NCBI GenBank assembly: GCA_027627225.1
Contig: CM051029.1
Coordinates: forward strand, 13,180,023-13,244,022
Reading direction: 5' to 3'
DNA length: 64,000 nucleotides
DNA from: Congeria kusceri
Taxonomy: Eukaryota > Mollusca > Bivalvia > Myida > Dreissenidae
The notes beneath the pieces were generated by a model that saw nothing but the letters and a program-made list of their open reading frames with translations, was not told the origin of the DNA and ran no database searches. Positions within the stretch are counted from its first letter, which is position 1. Each line of letters opens with the position of its first letter. Shown here piece by piece: positions 1 through 12,745 of this stretch. The translations under genes were made by a program, and so were the position numbers.

Positions 1-1880
1 AAACTTCTGTTGTTATAAACATTAATTTTGAAAACTGAGTGGGGCCCGGTGTTACACAATTGCGAACAACTGCAATGCCTTCAGCGCTTTGATGTTAAGA
101 ATGTGCGTTACAAATTAATATTTGAACGTACAGCATTCAAATTATCATATTTACATGTTTTCATACTTGTTGACATGTCGCTGCAAAAAGATGGATGGGG
201 TAGTCCATTAACCAATAATAACTTTAAAAAAAAACATACAACACCTTAGATTTAGAAACTATACTGTAATAAAAGTATATTACCTGCTATATTCTTACGT
301 ATTTAGCGTTTTTATTTTATGATATGAACAAACTTCTAAATTGGTGAAAGGTTACATTTCATTGAACTGATTAATATGTGAGCAAACTCTTGCATAACTA
401 ACTAAAGAAACTAAATGTAATTGTTCTACAAAAACATAAGGATCAGAAAGCTATAGGTGAAAACACGCCTCCAATTCAGGACAGTGCATGTAAAACACCT
501 TTGCTGAAGACTGTGCGTGTACTTCTATCTGTCAATAAAGACAGCATTTAATTCCTAGTTTAATCCTTTTTTATTTGACCGCCCCCCCCCCTCCACAAAT
601 CTGGGGGAGTGTACTCTAATGGACTGACACCCTGCTGTGGTCACAGTGCGTGAACAGTGTGGTGACCCTTATCATCTAAGATCAATTCACTGGTGCAGAG
701 GTGTAGAATTGGATTAACACCAAGTGTGACTGACTGCATTTATAGGATTTTATGTTTTATAAGATACATCATGTCACCCATTCAGGGTCTAATTCACAGG
801 AAATTATAGCATGCCAAAACTGATAATTAATATATAACTAGATAACAGTAACAACAACTGGCATGACGGCTTAATATTTCCTAACATACAGTATAATAAC
901 ACGATATGTCGAAATAAAAAATGCCCACATATCCATCATCAATCACGTATCTAGGGGTCAATTAGCGCTTCCTTAAAAATCTTTTTATAAAGACGACTTA
1001 CACGAGAAGCCCGTGTAAATTCCCGATGAGTAATTAACGTAAACCCTCTGCACAAGAACATATACAAATATATTGACGACAGTATTAATGAAAACGAGAA
1101 TAACATCAGTTCTATCTAATTGCTCGCATACAAAATGTTAGAATTTGTATTGTGCACGAAAAAGAATTCGCAATAAACCGACTCTTATATAAAGTTATAT
1201 GACTTTGATCTTAACGTTTAATAACCTACATTTAGAAATTTGTCAACATATAATTTTATTATATAGTAACACACTTATGTTTATGATAAACAGTAAATTT
1301 TCATGAAATTTAAACACATTTTCAAAAAACAAACAAACTGGGAAACAATTCGCGATATATTCTGGCAGCTTTCGTGAAAATATTGTCAGGTTATCAAGAA
1401 AGTCAAATCATGGCCCTCTATCGGGACTGTTATGCTAAGTCTTTAACTTTTCGCGAAACCAAGGTTTTCACGAAAAGTCAAACTATTTTTTTAAAGAACA
1501 TTTAAATAAATTTACGAAAATAAGAAACATTTGCGAAACAGCTTGATATCAAGTTGCTGTCGTGTGCATTTGAGGGCACTAACGATGCATGTTCCATTTC
1601 AAATTGCGACCGTAAATAAAGTGGAGAAAACAAATCTGCTTATTTTCCTGAAATGTTGACAACTATTTTTGAATTGTCTTGCAAATTACACGAAACTTAT
1701 CTGGTTGTCTTACGCAGAAGTTTGCTGCCTTTCGAATTGACCTCAAATTATATAATGTAAATTAATCTCTTATTAAATGTAGATCTTGAGAATGAGTATT
1801 TGCTTGGGCAACTGGGCCTGTCCTGTCCTGACACTGAATTATTACTGTATTATCAATGGATGTTAATTATAAAGCTAAAA
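1..1880. other. AT-rich stretch without recognisable gene
   Basis: I see no exon with domain similarity and no long open frame on either strand. A C-run sits near 583-594. A short segment near 1,405 (catggccctctatcggg) resembles the arm of the hairpin element at 3,500-3,625. The rest is featureless AT-rich DNA. Confidence 0.6.
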
Positions 1881-2230
1881 AAAACCTCGGTCACAACCGC
1901 GTTGCGTCGATCTATCGTCGGGCTTTCGTCGAGGTTTTTGTCAAAAACGTGCGTCGGACCTACGGCGCCCGTGCGTGTTTTCCTCGATCGCTAGGTGGCC
2001 GCAACAACCGCAACAGACATTAGCGAAAGCCCTTAAGTTGATGCGTCGGCCTTGCGTCGATCACACATTCTGCGGGCACCCTGCGAACATCGTGTGATGA
2101 ACATACAGGCACTCTACGTATTTTGCTTCGAAATTTCCTGTAGCAAGCATGCAAGGTGCACTTGCGGACGTCGCACGACTTCCTTGTGTAGTACTTAGAG
2201 AGAGACAGAGAGAGGGTCGAGCTGCAACAA
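1880..2230. other. CpG-dense island in AT-rich DNA
   Basis: CG dinucleotides suddenly become frequent (for example ccgcgttgcgtcgat and cgtcgggctttcgtcgagg). The island ends in a GA-rich run near 2,198-2,217. The block starts after an A-run and has a short internal inverted repeat (aacctcggt ... cgaggtttt). It could be a young mobile repeat not yet depleted of CpG, or an unmethylated promoter-like island. No exon is visible next to it. Confidence 0.4.
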
Positions 2231-2514
2231 CACTGGTCCCGCTTGGTCTGTCCGCAAGATTCCGCAGTAACTACTAGATCTTTTCAAGACTGTCAGATAC
2301 AATAACTTATACAAGACCCTTCGCTGCTAATGTCCTCTCGGGACATCTTCTCAGCATTAACTGTAAGTTTCGTCAATTTAGACACATATGAAATCATCTA
2401 TTTTAGTTCAACTGCTTAGTAAAAACAGGGCTTTCTACTTGTGATATGCGGTGAGATCTTGTTATATAATGGAATAAACCTTTCAAATGCGAGATACATT
2501 TTCTATGTGCAGTT

Positions 2515-2926
2515 TTAAAGGGACGTATTCACACATTTTCGTATTTTTGAAAAATATCTTTACTTCAAAAACCAAAGCGTCTGGAATAATCTAAAACAAA
2601 TATTATTTAAAGAAAAAAAAGTAAATTAAAAATATTGCCTTCGCCGGGACTCGCAAATAATGACGTAATTTCACAGTTTTGAGCCCGGCATCGATGGCGG
2701 AACGTTTCATTTACTGTATAAAATCGGGACCCCAAAAAGTAGTCTCTCACTCTGAGTGATATAGGTATATGCATCACTGATATTTTTCTATATTTCACTA
2801 CTTAGCATTAAAAAAATATCTTATTCATGAGTGTTATTTCTCTTGTTTGTATAAAATGAAGAATTTCTTTTTAGGATATATAACAAATTTTTTGAAAATT
2901 GTCGATCTGTTAATAGGTCCCTTTAA
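2515..2926. mobile_element. TIR element (MITE), TTAA-flanked
   Basis: The left end reads TTAAAGGGACGTATTCACA and the right end, inverted, reads TTAAAGGGACCTATTAACA. The two ends are near-perfect terminal inverted repeats about 410 bp apart. The symmetrical form TTAA-A-GGGAC ... GTCCC-T-TTAA suggests a TTAA target site, as in piggyBac-type elements. There is no transposase frame inside, so it is non-autonomous. Related single ends occur at 8,437-8,470 and 35,636-35,660. Confidence 0.65.
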
Positions 2927-4010
2927 GGCGAAGTCAAACACACGTACTTTGTTTTTCGGCATTAAGACGAAATCCGTTTCTTAACTATTACACGGATGAA
3001 ATGATGATAAAAAGTATGTGTTCCTAACATTTATTAATGACTAATAACGTTTTGTTGTGAATTACATGTGTACGTTAATGGATTTAAATGTATCATAATG
3101 TAGTATTTAACTCGACGGCATTAACACGTATTATTATATGACCTATAAATAAAAGGCTTCCCATTGGTCCACAGCATGACTGGCAACATTAAATATATCT
3201 CATATTCAATGGACTTTTCGGTTTTTCCCAGTCATATTCAATGGGCTAAAAATAGCTAGCGTTGGTACCCGTTTCCAGACGTTACGATAATATTTGCAAA
3301 AACGCAGCCTTGATACATTAAGTGACGTCACTTACAACAAACAGTTCGGTTTAAGAATAACAACGACTCTATTTCGGAATTGACGTCATTTCAGTATAAG
3401 TGCTTTTGGCGCACATTTCACCGTTTTTAACGAAAAGTGCGTGTAACGTCAGTAAAAGAACAACTGATAATATTTTATAATGTAATAATAAACAAGTTGT
3501 TGACTAGAGGGCCATAGATTATGACTGATATTCACTGGCATAAACATATTGACATCTGCTGCGCCTCGGTCAATATGACTTTCCACAAGTGAATAACAGA
3601 TCATATTCAATGGCCCTCTAGTCAATAATTGTATATTGTTCTGCTGAACTGATTATGGAATACCTTTATTAATTTATACTAAATTGGTGAAATGATGACT
3701 GTGACATTTTTAGTGTTTTTATTCATTCGTAAACATGTACATTTTTTTCACTTTCTCACTATCCTTCCAATCGATATACTTTTTATACGGTATTCAAGCT
3801 TGTATGTTTAAGTTTGCTTCTTTTGCAGTATTAAGTCGACGTACACGATTTGTTATTTTTCAGTATTAAGGAGAAATGCCTGTCTATTAACGTGCTTCTA
3901 TTGCAGTATTAAGGCGACGTTCATGGCAAGATTCGTTATTTTTTAGTATTAAGGCGAAATGCCTGTCTGTTAACGTGCGGGTTAAATAATGTTATATACA
4001 CAGTGCATAC
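2927..4010 (+). repeat. Dispersed repeat with TATTAAGGCGAAG core, including a local duplication
   Basis: The core motif (TATTAAGGCGAAG and variants, each after a T-rich run ending in CAG) occurs at about 2,922, 3,828, 3,862, 3,905 and 3,946. The segments 3,815-3,895 and 3,896-3,975 are a local tandem duplication that includes the phrase aatgcctgtctrttaacgtgc. See the related units at 6,135-6,535 and 12,345-12,745. Confidence 0.55.
3500..3625. mobile_element. Short hairpin (foldback) element
   Basis: The terminal arms TTGACTAGAGGGCCAT (3,500-3,515) and ATGGCCCTCTAGTCAA (3,610-3,625) are perfect 16-bp inverted repeats. Further imperfect pairing lies inside, around a gctgcgcctcggtcaatatg core. 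There is no coding capacity. It behaves like a small foldback or MITE copy. Confidence 0.65.
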
Positions 4011-5505
4011 GTATTAGTTTCTGAAAAAAAATCGAGAAGCTGAAAATACGACTTTTGCGGACAAAAAGCGAAGGGTATTTATTCTTTAATAATAAGAAAT
4101 ATTGGCCGGCTTCAACCTTATATTGGTGTTTCGGTCACTGATTCTATCTAACTTATACTAGTATGATCGTTTTAATGATTCCGATCGTGATACTATTTCC
4201 TCTTTTAGTGTTTTAATTTTGAACTGCAAATTAAAGAGGGGCATAGTTATTTTATGTCCCTTTAGTTACCCACTAACAAAAACCCGTTTTATATAACATA
4301 ACTAAACGTCGACATCGACAAACACAATTTCTCTTATCGAATAATACAAATATATATGTTCTGTCAATACAAGATCCGTTTATCCTACAGCAACGGCTAC
4401 ATTTGGTTTTGAATGAGTCATCAGAAGATCTGTATAAACGCTGTGTAAGGATGTATATAATAGCTCGCTGCGCAGCGAAGAATTATATTAGTTTTAAATT
4501 TCTCTCTTTATACACATTTCTGAACATCTATTATTATCAACATTATTTATAATATTGTTTTTTAAATATACTGCCATCCTGAGAATCAATGGATGGTTTT
4601 ACATTATAATTTTCGTACAAAATCGTGCAGTCTCACTTTAACAATTAACTTACTAATTAGACTTATTGTAGATATGCTCAGTAAGATGTCAATACCGTCA
4701 TGACAAAACTAAAACAAACTATTAATCAGTTTGAATTGCATGTATGTACATGTAATAATAACAGGCAAAATGCAATTCATGACAATATACCCACGACGAG
4801 GTATTTATCAATCATATATATTTGACTAGAATTGTTTGATTGCTTGTATTTCGTAGTTTTCTATAACGAAAATAAGTTGTTATGTGAATTACATATTTAT
4901 GTTAATGGTTATTTTTCTTGCATGCAATATTAAGGGGAAGTCGAAGATATGTTTTTTTTCGGAATTAAGACGAAGGAAATGCAAGAAAACACACCATACA
5001 ACCTCTGAGCTTGTATAAACTAGGAAACATTTAAAACTTTAAAATTATGTCACAAAAAATGTAGTTTGTTTATAATTCGTTAAATTGTGTATGTTTATGT
5101 TTAAAACGATTCACTTCTATGCGCAAATTAGGCGGAAATAGGGAACCTCAAGGCGAATTAAATTTGTCATGTAGTGTACTGGAAATTATATAAAAACACG
5201 AGCGACTTTTATTCACTTTGACAAAAAAACCTCCCTGACGTTAAACAATCGATACAGGTTGTGCACAAGTAACTGCGTAGTGTTATAATTATCATTTGTT
5301 ACGTTTAAGTAAAAACCGACACAGGGTCACCGAACGTTTGTAAGTTCTATATTCAATAAATTGCATGCAACTATCACGTATTCTTAGTTTGTGACAAGAG
5401 AATTTTTTCAGCTGAGTAAGAAAAGGTGATTGGGTGGATTGCATTTTCATTAAACATATGGACTCCTCATCTTTTAAACAATCACTGAATGAAATTGAAT
5501 TGATG

Positions 5506-5506
<1 letters not shown>

Positions 5507-5542
<36 letters not shown>
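5507..5542. repeat. (TA)n microsatellite
   Basis: Uninterrupted alternating TA of about 36 bp, directly abutting the hairpin element that starts at 5,544. Confidence 0.9.
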
Positions 5543-5543
<1 letters not shown>

Positions 5544-5544
<1 letters not shown>

Positions 5545-5680
5545 ATCTGCCATTTCATACCATATATTATTAAACGAGTTCATGAATTTTGTTAGTAAGC
5601 GAGCCTTTGGCGAGCTAACTTAAGAAATTCCTGGACGAATTTAATAAAATATGGTATAAAATGACAACGAGTGTCAGATC
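5544..5680. mobile_element. Hairpin element with TA-array flank
   Basis: The sequence from gatctgcc at 5,544 pairs with the inverted copy ending gtgtcagatc at 5,680. The shared blocks are ataccatat, the ttaaa(c)g region, and gttagtaagcgagcc against gcgagctaac. It is an imperfect palindrome of about 137 bp with no coding capacity. The (TA)n run beside it may mark a TA target preference. Confidence 0.6.
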
Positions 5681-5699
5681 TTTTTATCACATGCTTTTA

Positions 5700-8600
5700 A
5701 ACGAAAGAAAAGTATAATTTTACCATAACATGTTGATAAATCCTAAAAGTTGTGTATTTGCATGACGTCATTTCATGCTGACGACGTCATTGCACCAAAA
5801 TAACGACATGCCATTGGTCAGTGAAAGAATATCTAGCCAATAAACACGTTTAGAATGTTATCTTACAGATGTGTAAGATAGAAATATTCGCAATGGTTGT
5901 ATTACACGGGAGACAAGGTATAGCATGTGATAAATGGTGGTATTTTACCATGTCGAATAATTAAACAAACTTTAAAGCTATACCATCTTATTGAAAAAAA
6001 ACTATGCTCGATGTTCACTTGTATTATCTGAAGCAGTAAGTTGTCAACATCAGTCACCTAGCAAACGTCTATAGTCATTCGATTATAACTAAATACAAAT
6101 GTGTTTGGTGTTTCTTTGTTGTTTTCATTAAAATGATGTGCTGTGTGAATTATATATGTAAGCTGTTGCGACCATTGTTTAATATGCAGAATTAAGGCGA
6201 ATACAAAAATACGTTTTTGTCAAAAAAGCGAATGGCATTTCTTAACTATCACGCGGATAAAATGATAAATCATAACGGTCCATAATATGTATCAACGACA
6301 TATACGACATGTTTTGCTGTCATAAAATAACTATTTGGTGTACAGTACGAGGTTTGAGAATTATTTGTTTCATTATACAGTTAAAAACTCGAAACCGAAA
6401 GTTCATTTTTGCTGAGTTACGGCGTATTATGAATGCTACTTTTGCAGTATTAAGGCGAAGCACACGATTCGCTATATTTGCGTACTTAGGCAAAGCAACT
6501 TTCTTTTAACGTACATGTTAAATAATGTCATATACAAATTAGTTTTCGACAAATAATTTTGCCTTGAAATTTAGAACATTTTTAAAATTGTCTCAACTTG
6601 AGATATTAAAGCATATGAACTGAAGCGCTTATTCCATCGTTTCGCGTTGCAAACGCTTCATAAGCGTCACAAGATTATCAATAGTTCAGCGGTACATAGA
6701 AATGTATAGGTACAGATCTTTAACTAAGCATAACTTTATTATCGTTTAAAATAATTATTTGGATGAACAGATGAATAAGATCTGTGTCCGTCTCAGGGAT
6801 ATTGATTTTTAGGGGTAATAAAACAAGGGCCATACAAGTAGAAACTGAGGGTTAATTAAGCCCGATTCCACATCAGAGTATTCGCAATGTAGTTTCTTAC
6901 CAATTTCATAAATAGAAGATCACACAAACATTTAATTAAATTTCTTGACATGTTTAAATAATTATTTGGTGTACTTTCAGATACAACTAGGGTTCATGTT
7001 GTTAAAAATATCCACTTTGTCTGTTAAATCCAATTAAAGAATAAAATCTAGTCTTTATACGAGGATTTTTGTCACATGTCTTAAACTATCATCACTACAA
7101 ATAGGTAAATAAGTTGGATTGGCGTATATGCCTAAATATGTTTGATAAAATTGTAATATTAAAAATGTATTTATGAACATATTTATTTTGAACGTTGAAC
7201 TCCATTGAAATGTGAAATGCACACTGTTTATTATATATTTTCCATTATAATGTTTCTCTGTATTTATTTTTTTTCTTTAAATCTTCTTCAGATTTTACTA
7301 TTTTGCTATACGGATTGTTTTTGTTTGATTTTCAAAGTTTTTATAATGACCATTTTCAAGATTAATTATCTTATGACATGCACTAAATATTCGTGTGAGC
7401 CTGTTAGCTGTAAGTGCTCTGAAGCCATTTTGAAGAAACATCATCTGCTGCAAGTTTGACTCTTTTTAAGCTATGGCCTTACAGAATTCTGAATATTTTG
7501 ACAAACATTGCTGCAATGTATTAATTTAAAACAGTAGTTTAGAAAATCGAGAGCACGCATCGTATCACCTTCTTTTGACTCACTGGGCCACGAAGCACTA
7601 ACAATCAATTAATTCTAACTATTACGCTTCGTCAGTTATTCTGCAGATTGACTTGTTAACTGGCATATATATAATTCCGTTATATAAACAGCTTGAAAAC
7701 ATATTTGTTTGTTTCTTAAAAAATAACTTTTATTATGATGTCGTATACTATTGAATAAAAAGCAACATTATTAAGTTTAAAGGAGGGAAATTGAATTTAC
7801 ATTCAAACAAATGATTCCGTTTTAGAAAAATGCACTCATGAAGTACATGTTTTACTTTCTTTTTTCGCCAACGCTGTCAGCGTTTTGCTTTTATAAATTC
7901 TGAAAAGCATGAATGTTGTATAACATAACATTACCTCTTCAAATGAAAAATTTGTAAATAACAAATAGGCATGTCTACACTTCTCATTGAATTTTGCTGA
8001 AATGATTGCTTTTTTTAATCATTTTATTTTGAGTTTGGAGTTTCTTTCAGTTTAATCATAAAATATTTTGATGTACAGTTATCGTCAGGGAATCGGGCGG
8101 TGCCTGTATATATACTGACCGGCTCCCGTTTTGTCGGGCTGCGGCCGGCCGACTGACATTGACTTACTTTGTCTGTTTACCTTTTGTTAATACATTTTAG
8201 TTGCAGTCATCTACAATCCTACGCGGCTACCGTCCAATTCACATATTCACCGCACGGGCGCTGCCCGTTGCTCAAACTGCTTGTTCCCAATGTCAGCCAA
8301 CGAAAAATGTTTGAGTATGAGACCACGCGAGGTAAAAAATATATAAATCGCGAGGCGCCTTTCAGATTCATAAATTGCCGATGCTTTATCGTTCGTGACC
8401 TACGCATTAGTTTTGTCATCTGTGACAGAATGTTTGAAAATTGTCAGTTCGTCAAGCTGTGAAAAGGTCCCTTTGAGTTGACTCTTTAGTTTGATTATTT
8501 TGGTGATTAACAGCCGAAAAAACGTTGTTTGCGGACATAAGGCGAAACAAGTTTTTTTTTCCAATATCAACAAAAATTGTGAAACTTCTTCAAAATCCCC

Positions 8601-9690
8601 TTTATCTGGTCTTTTAGCATTGTTTTTCTAAAATGGCTGTTATACTACATTTTGCACTTATTTTTATATTCAACAATGTCAAGTTGTTCATTAGAACTGC
8701 ATTTGTATATTCATGCTTGTTTTGCTTTTATGCAGTATTGAGGCGAAGTAAAAACTAGGTTTTGGACGGAATTAAGGCGATTTAAGTTTCTTCTTAGAAT
8801 ATTTAACGGTTGTAGCATACTTTTACCGAAACATGTTAGTTATTTATCGAGCCCGCAATGTGACCGACCATTGGTATGAGGCTGATTTGCATTTACATTT
8901 TTATTTTCTTGCATTGCAACTCTTTAAATTGTGCTTTGTCCACAACTCGTAAAATATATATGTTCATGTGAATTATTTAGATTACTCAATATCATTCATA
9001 ACAAACATGAGGCGGTCAGATCGTGTTTATTGTACGGACATTACAGAATGACGGAACTAAAAAATGGATTTCCATCGTTTCGTGTTTTTTTAATGATCTT
9101 AATTTTATAATTAGAACCGCAGTATAATATGAGTTTGCTATTTTATTAATTGTATCATACATACTTACTTTTATTTAATGTAGGGTCTCTTTCCTTCTTT
9201 TACACAATTATATGGCGCCCTACGGTGCTTTGCATCGTTGTTTTTCTTGTACCATATTTCCCCATAACGTGGCAACTTTCCACAATGCTGATGCCATGGA
9301 AGTTTCTTAGACGTCACGTGATACTTGTTTAGCGTGTATGTCGTTTCAACTTTAGCGCTTTCATATTTTTCTTGTGCGCGATCCAAATTTGCAAGCTTAA
9401 TGTGCAATGAGTAGCGTGTGTATAAATTAAAACTAAATTTCAATATTTACCTACTTACTATTTATTATACTTTTTATTCAATATTTACTTATTTACTATT
9501 TATTTTTACGTTACTTATTGCACGGTAACCTTTCATATTAGATTCTGCCCACCAGTTACCGTTCTGATATTTTAGTTAGTTAATACCGCAAAAAAATAAA
9601 CTCTCCGAAATATGGTATACGAACAAAATGATAACATACACATGCAACATGTGTGCTTGTATCAACTTGGAGTTCGTATCAGCTCGGACA
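5700..9690. other. Gene-free repeat-rich stretch
   Basis: Apart from the repeat unit at 6,135-6,535 and other single TATTAAGGCGAAG cores (about 8,735 and 8,770), I see nothing coding. A CpG-richer block at 8,090-8,460 ends in cagcttgac/ggtccctttgag, which matches the TIR of the element at 2,515-2,926. It is therefore probably a remnant of that or a related mobile element. Confidence 0.5.
6135..6535 (+). repeat. Dispersed ~400-bp repeat unit (copy 1)
   Basis: This unit is homologous along its length to 12,345-12,745. Both have, in order, a gtgaattata block, a first GCAG-(A/T)ATTAAGGCGAA core, cacggat or cgcggat with aaatgat, tttgctgtcataaa, gctacttttgcagtattaag with aaggcgaagc, and an end near aatgatgtcatata. 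It is non-coding, and open frames across it are not conserved between copies. Confidence 0.65.
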
Positions 9691-9693
9691 CAT

Positions 9694-11231
9694 TAGGCCG
9701 AAAATGAAATATTGTTTGATTCCCCTCCCGCGACCCATGCTAATGAAGGGTGGGTCGGTAGGTCGGAAAAAATATTGTATTTGTATACACAATAAGTCAT
9801 TTTCATTCATGTTTTCCTTATGTTCGAAATGTAACGTTAAATTATTAATTCTTAATATTTTCGTTGTAGTAGATTCATAACGTTCTGTATATTTACGTAA
9901 TACTATGTTCTAAATACTTAACAATAATTTATCAAAATTTAACAAACAATAATATACGTCAAACACAAGCACGTTAGTAATAAAAACCTGTTAAAACTAA
10001 GGAGTAATAGCGTGACGTTGCAATTTGCCGGGCATCCAAAACAGAACGCTGTTAGTAACTGCCATAGCAACGGTGACTGTCAAACTGCGGCTAGCAGTTT
10101 GTAGCTGAAAAGCGTGTTACACGCTTAGCACGTGGATAGTGTTTAAAGACGCCACTCTGTAATACTGTATCTGAACAACGCAAATGCTAGAGCATAAATG
10201 AATTAGCATTCTATGGAATAAAAACAAATAGGACTGTGTTCATTAATAAAAAGAATGCAAACCAACAGTTTATTTACTTTCATGTTTGACAAGGACTTTA
10301 GTTCCGCTAACTTTCATTCAAATGTTGCCTCAGCCAAAGTTTTTGCATAATTCTAATCCGTGTGCAGTGATGAGTTTGAATAACACTTTCGTTAATTATA
10401 ACTAAATCTAGTAATTTTATTTTTTTTAACAAAATAAGACGTTTGACGCGATCAGTTTGTCGAGTTAAATGACATCGTAATTCATATTCTTAGTAAACGG
10501 TTCCTTTCACCATAATTCACCAAAATTATTCATAATTATTTATTTATTTACTATTTTAATTTGTAGTACTTTAATACAAACGCGGCTGTTAAAAACACGC
10601 ATATCTATAACAAAACACATACCTAACGCAAATGTGTTAAACATGACTTGCACCTTTACAATTACAATTAGAATGAGGGCGTGATAAACTTGAATACGAA
10701 TATAAATTACGACGTCATTTAACTCAACAAACTGATCGCGTCAAACGTCTTATTTTGTAAAAAAATAAAAATTACTAGATCTAGTAATAATTAACGAAAG
10801 TGTTATTCAAACTCATCACTGCACACGGTTGCTAGCAGCAGTTTGACAGTCACCGTTGCTATGGCTGTTACTAACAGCGTTCTGCTTTGGATGCCCGGCA
10901 AATTGCAACGTCACGCTATTACTCCTTAGTTTTAACAGGTTTTTATTACTAACGTGCTTGTTTTTAACGTATGTTATTGCTTGTTAAATTTTCATAAATT
11001 ATTGTTAGGTATTTAGAACATAGTACTACGTAAATAAGCAGAATGTTATGAATCTGCTACAACGAAAACATTAAGAATTAATAGTTTAACGTTACATTTC
11101 GAACATTACGAAAACATAAATGAAAATGACTTATTGTGTATACAAATACAATATTTTTCCGACCTACCGACCCACCCTTCATTAGCATGGGTCGCGGTAG
11201 GGGAAACAAACAATATTTTATTTTCGGCCTA
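9694..11231. mobile_element. Large foldback element: inverted repeat with arms over 500 bp
   Basis: The left arm (9,694-about 10,103, then about 10,358-10,490) is the reverse complement of the right arm (about 10,698-11,231). Shared landmarks are taggccgaaaat at the tips, cccatgctaatgaagggtgg, ggtcggtaggtcgg, tgccgggcatcc, and the inner gacgcgatcagtttgt. The left arm carries an extra block of about 250 bp (10,104-10,357) missing from the right arm. The spacer is 10,491-10,697. Arm identity looks about 90% by eye. No transposase frame is present. Confidence 0.85.
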
Positions 11232-11700
11232 GAAGGTTGACTAATCAATATTATGTATACAAGTGTAAATTATATGATGCTTCATTTTTATCATATTTTT
11301 GACAAGTTAAACGTTGTATGGTGACATTTTTTGGTTTGTCACCAGTTATTTTGTAATTACCGCAATAACCCGTAATAACATTGAACATTCTAGAAATGAT
11401 GGCGTATATAGACACAAACATACTGCGTCATCATCAGGAATATAAGCTGGAATATTTTAAACCGCATAATAGCAGAGCTGATACTTTAGTTATCATTTCA
11501 AATCGATGGAAAGTTGTCATGTGTACTGCGTATACTTTCTAATTGTCATTACCGTATGTGCTGAGAAATAAAACTGTGGTTACATAGTTATTGCTCATTG
11601 AAGCCATTCACCTTCATGCATGGTCCTATCTAATATGAAAGGTTTTTAATGCTTGTAAAACAATATTTCTTGCATTTTCAAGTGAATTTTTTGCTAAAGT

Positions 11701-11921
11701 GTCATTACCGAAACGGTCATCTCCGCAACGCTGTTAAAATGTGGATAAATAAAACATCCTTGATTTAAGGCTCAATTCATTAAATGGATGTTTTCTTTCA
11801 ACATAATGAGTTAAACATTAATAAAAAGTACATATATCCATTATATTTGACTGCATTTCATAGCCGATGTCATTTCCGCAACGGTATGTTATTACCGAAA
11901 CGAGTTGTCATTACCGCAACG
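11701..11921 (+). repeat. Cluster of 15-mers GTCATTACCGMAACG
   Basis: Five near-identical 15-mers lie at 11,701-11,715, 11,716-11,730 (tandem, gtcatctccgcaacg), 11,869-11,883, 11,888-11,902 and 11,907-11,921. Weaker versions occur near 11,350 and 11,543. They are in the same orientation with irregular spacing, so this is neither a simple microsatellite nor a CRISPR array. The function is unknown. Confidence 0.6.
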
Positions 11922-12344
11922 ACATAATTTACCTACACTATTTGCAAGATATATAGAGTAAACACAATACATTCTTGAAATTATGATAATCAAAATCAAC
12001 TACTTTAGAAATGCAAAAGTATATAAAAAGCAGTAAGAAATTATAAAAGCTCCTTTAGCATTTATTCATAAATATGTCGTTTATTTTGAAACAAAATAAA
12101 AAAAAAAAACACGAACTAACACATTATTTTTGTTTTAATATTGCATATTTTTATAAGCAATAGAACATTACTATGTATTAACATGATGCACAATTAAAAA
12201 TGACACTTTCGTGCAAATCCAGCTAATTTTTGAACTTTCTGTCATTTAAACTGACCAACAAATATAATAATGTCCTAATATTCACCAAATATAGTATTGT
12301 TTGGTATTTTATTGCTGTGTTTTTTTAAATTATTTTTCATTAAA

Positions 12345-12745
12345 AGTATGTATTATGTGAATTATAATGTGTACGCTATTGAGTACTGTTTCATCTGCAG
12401 TATTAAGGCGAAGTCTAATACGTTTTGTACGGCATTAGGGCGACTTGCGTTTTTTACCATTTACACGGATTAAATGATGGTTTCTATATATTCATCAATA
12501 ACAGATATTTGACATTGTGTTTGCTGTCATAAACAATATTATTTGAATTTCATTTTTAGATTTGAGTTTGTTTTTTTTTCATTGTGCAGTGTCACACTAA
12601 AAGTCGAAAGCTCCTTTAAGTAGACTTATGGCGAATCATGATTTGCTACTTTTGCAGTATTAAGGCGAAGCTCAAGGATAGACATTTTTAGGCAAACTTC
12701 CTTTCTTATAACCTGCAACGTCGAATGATGTCATATACGCAATAC
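12345..12745 (+). repeat. Dispersed ~400-bp repeat unit (copy 2)
   Basis: This is the homologue of 6,135-6,535, about 6.2 kb away in the same orientation. It has two TGCAG-TATTAAGGCGAAG cores, at about 12,397 and 12,653. A partial unit follows at about 13,990-14,110. Confidence 0.65.

Noticed and set aside
11701..11921. CRISPR-like array
   Set aside because: Repeats of 15 bp with spacers of 0-138 bp, in eukaryotic DNA without cas genes.
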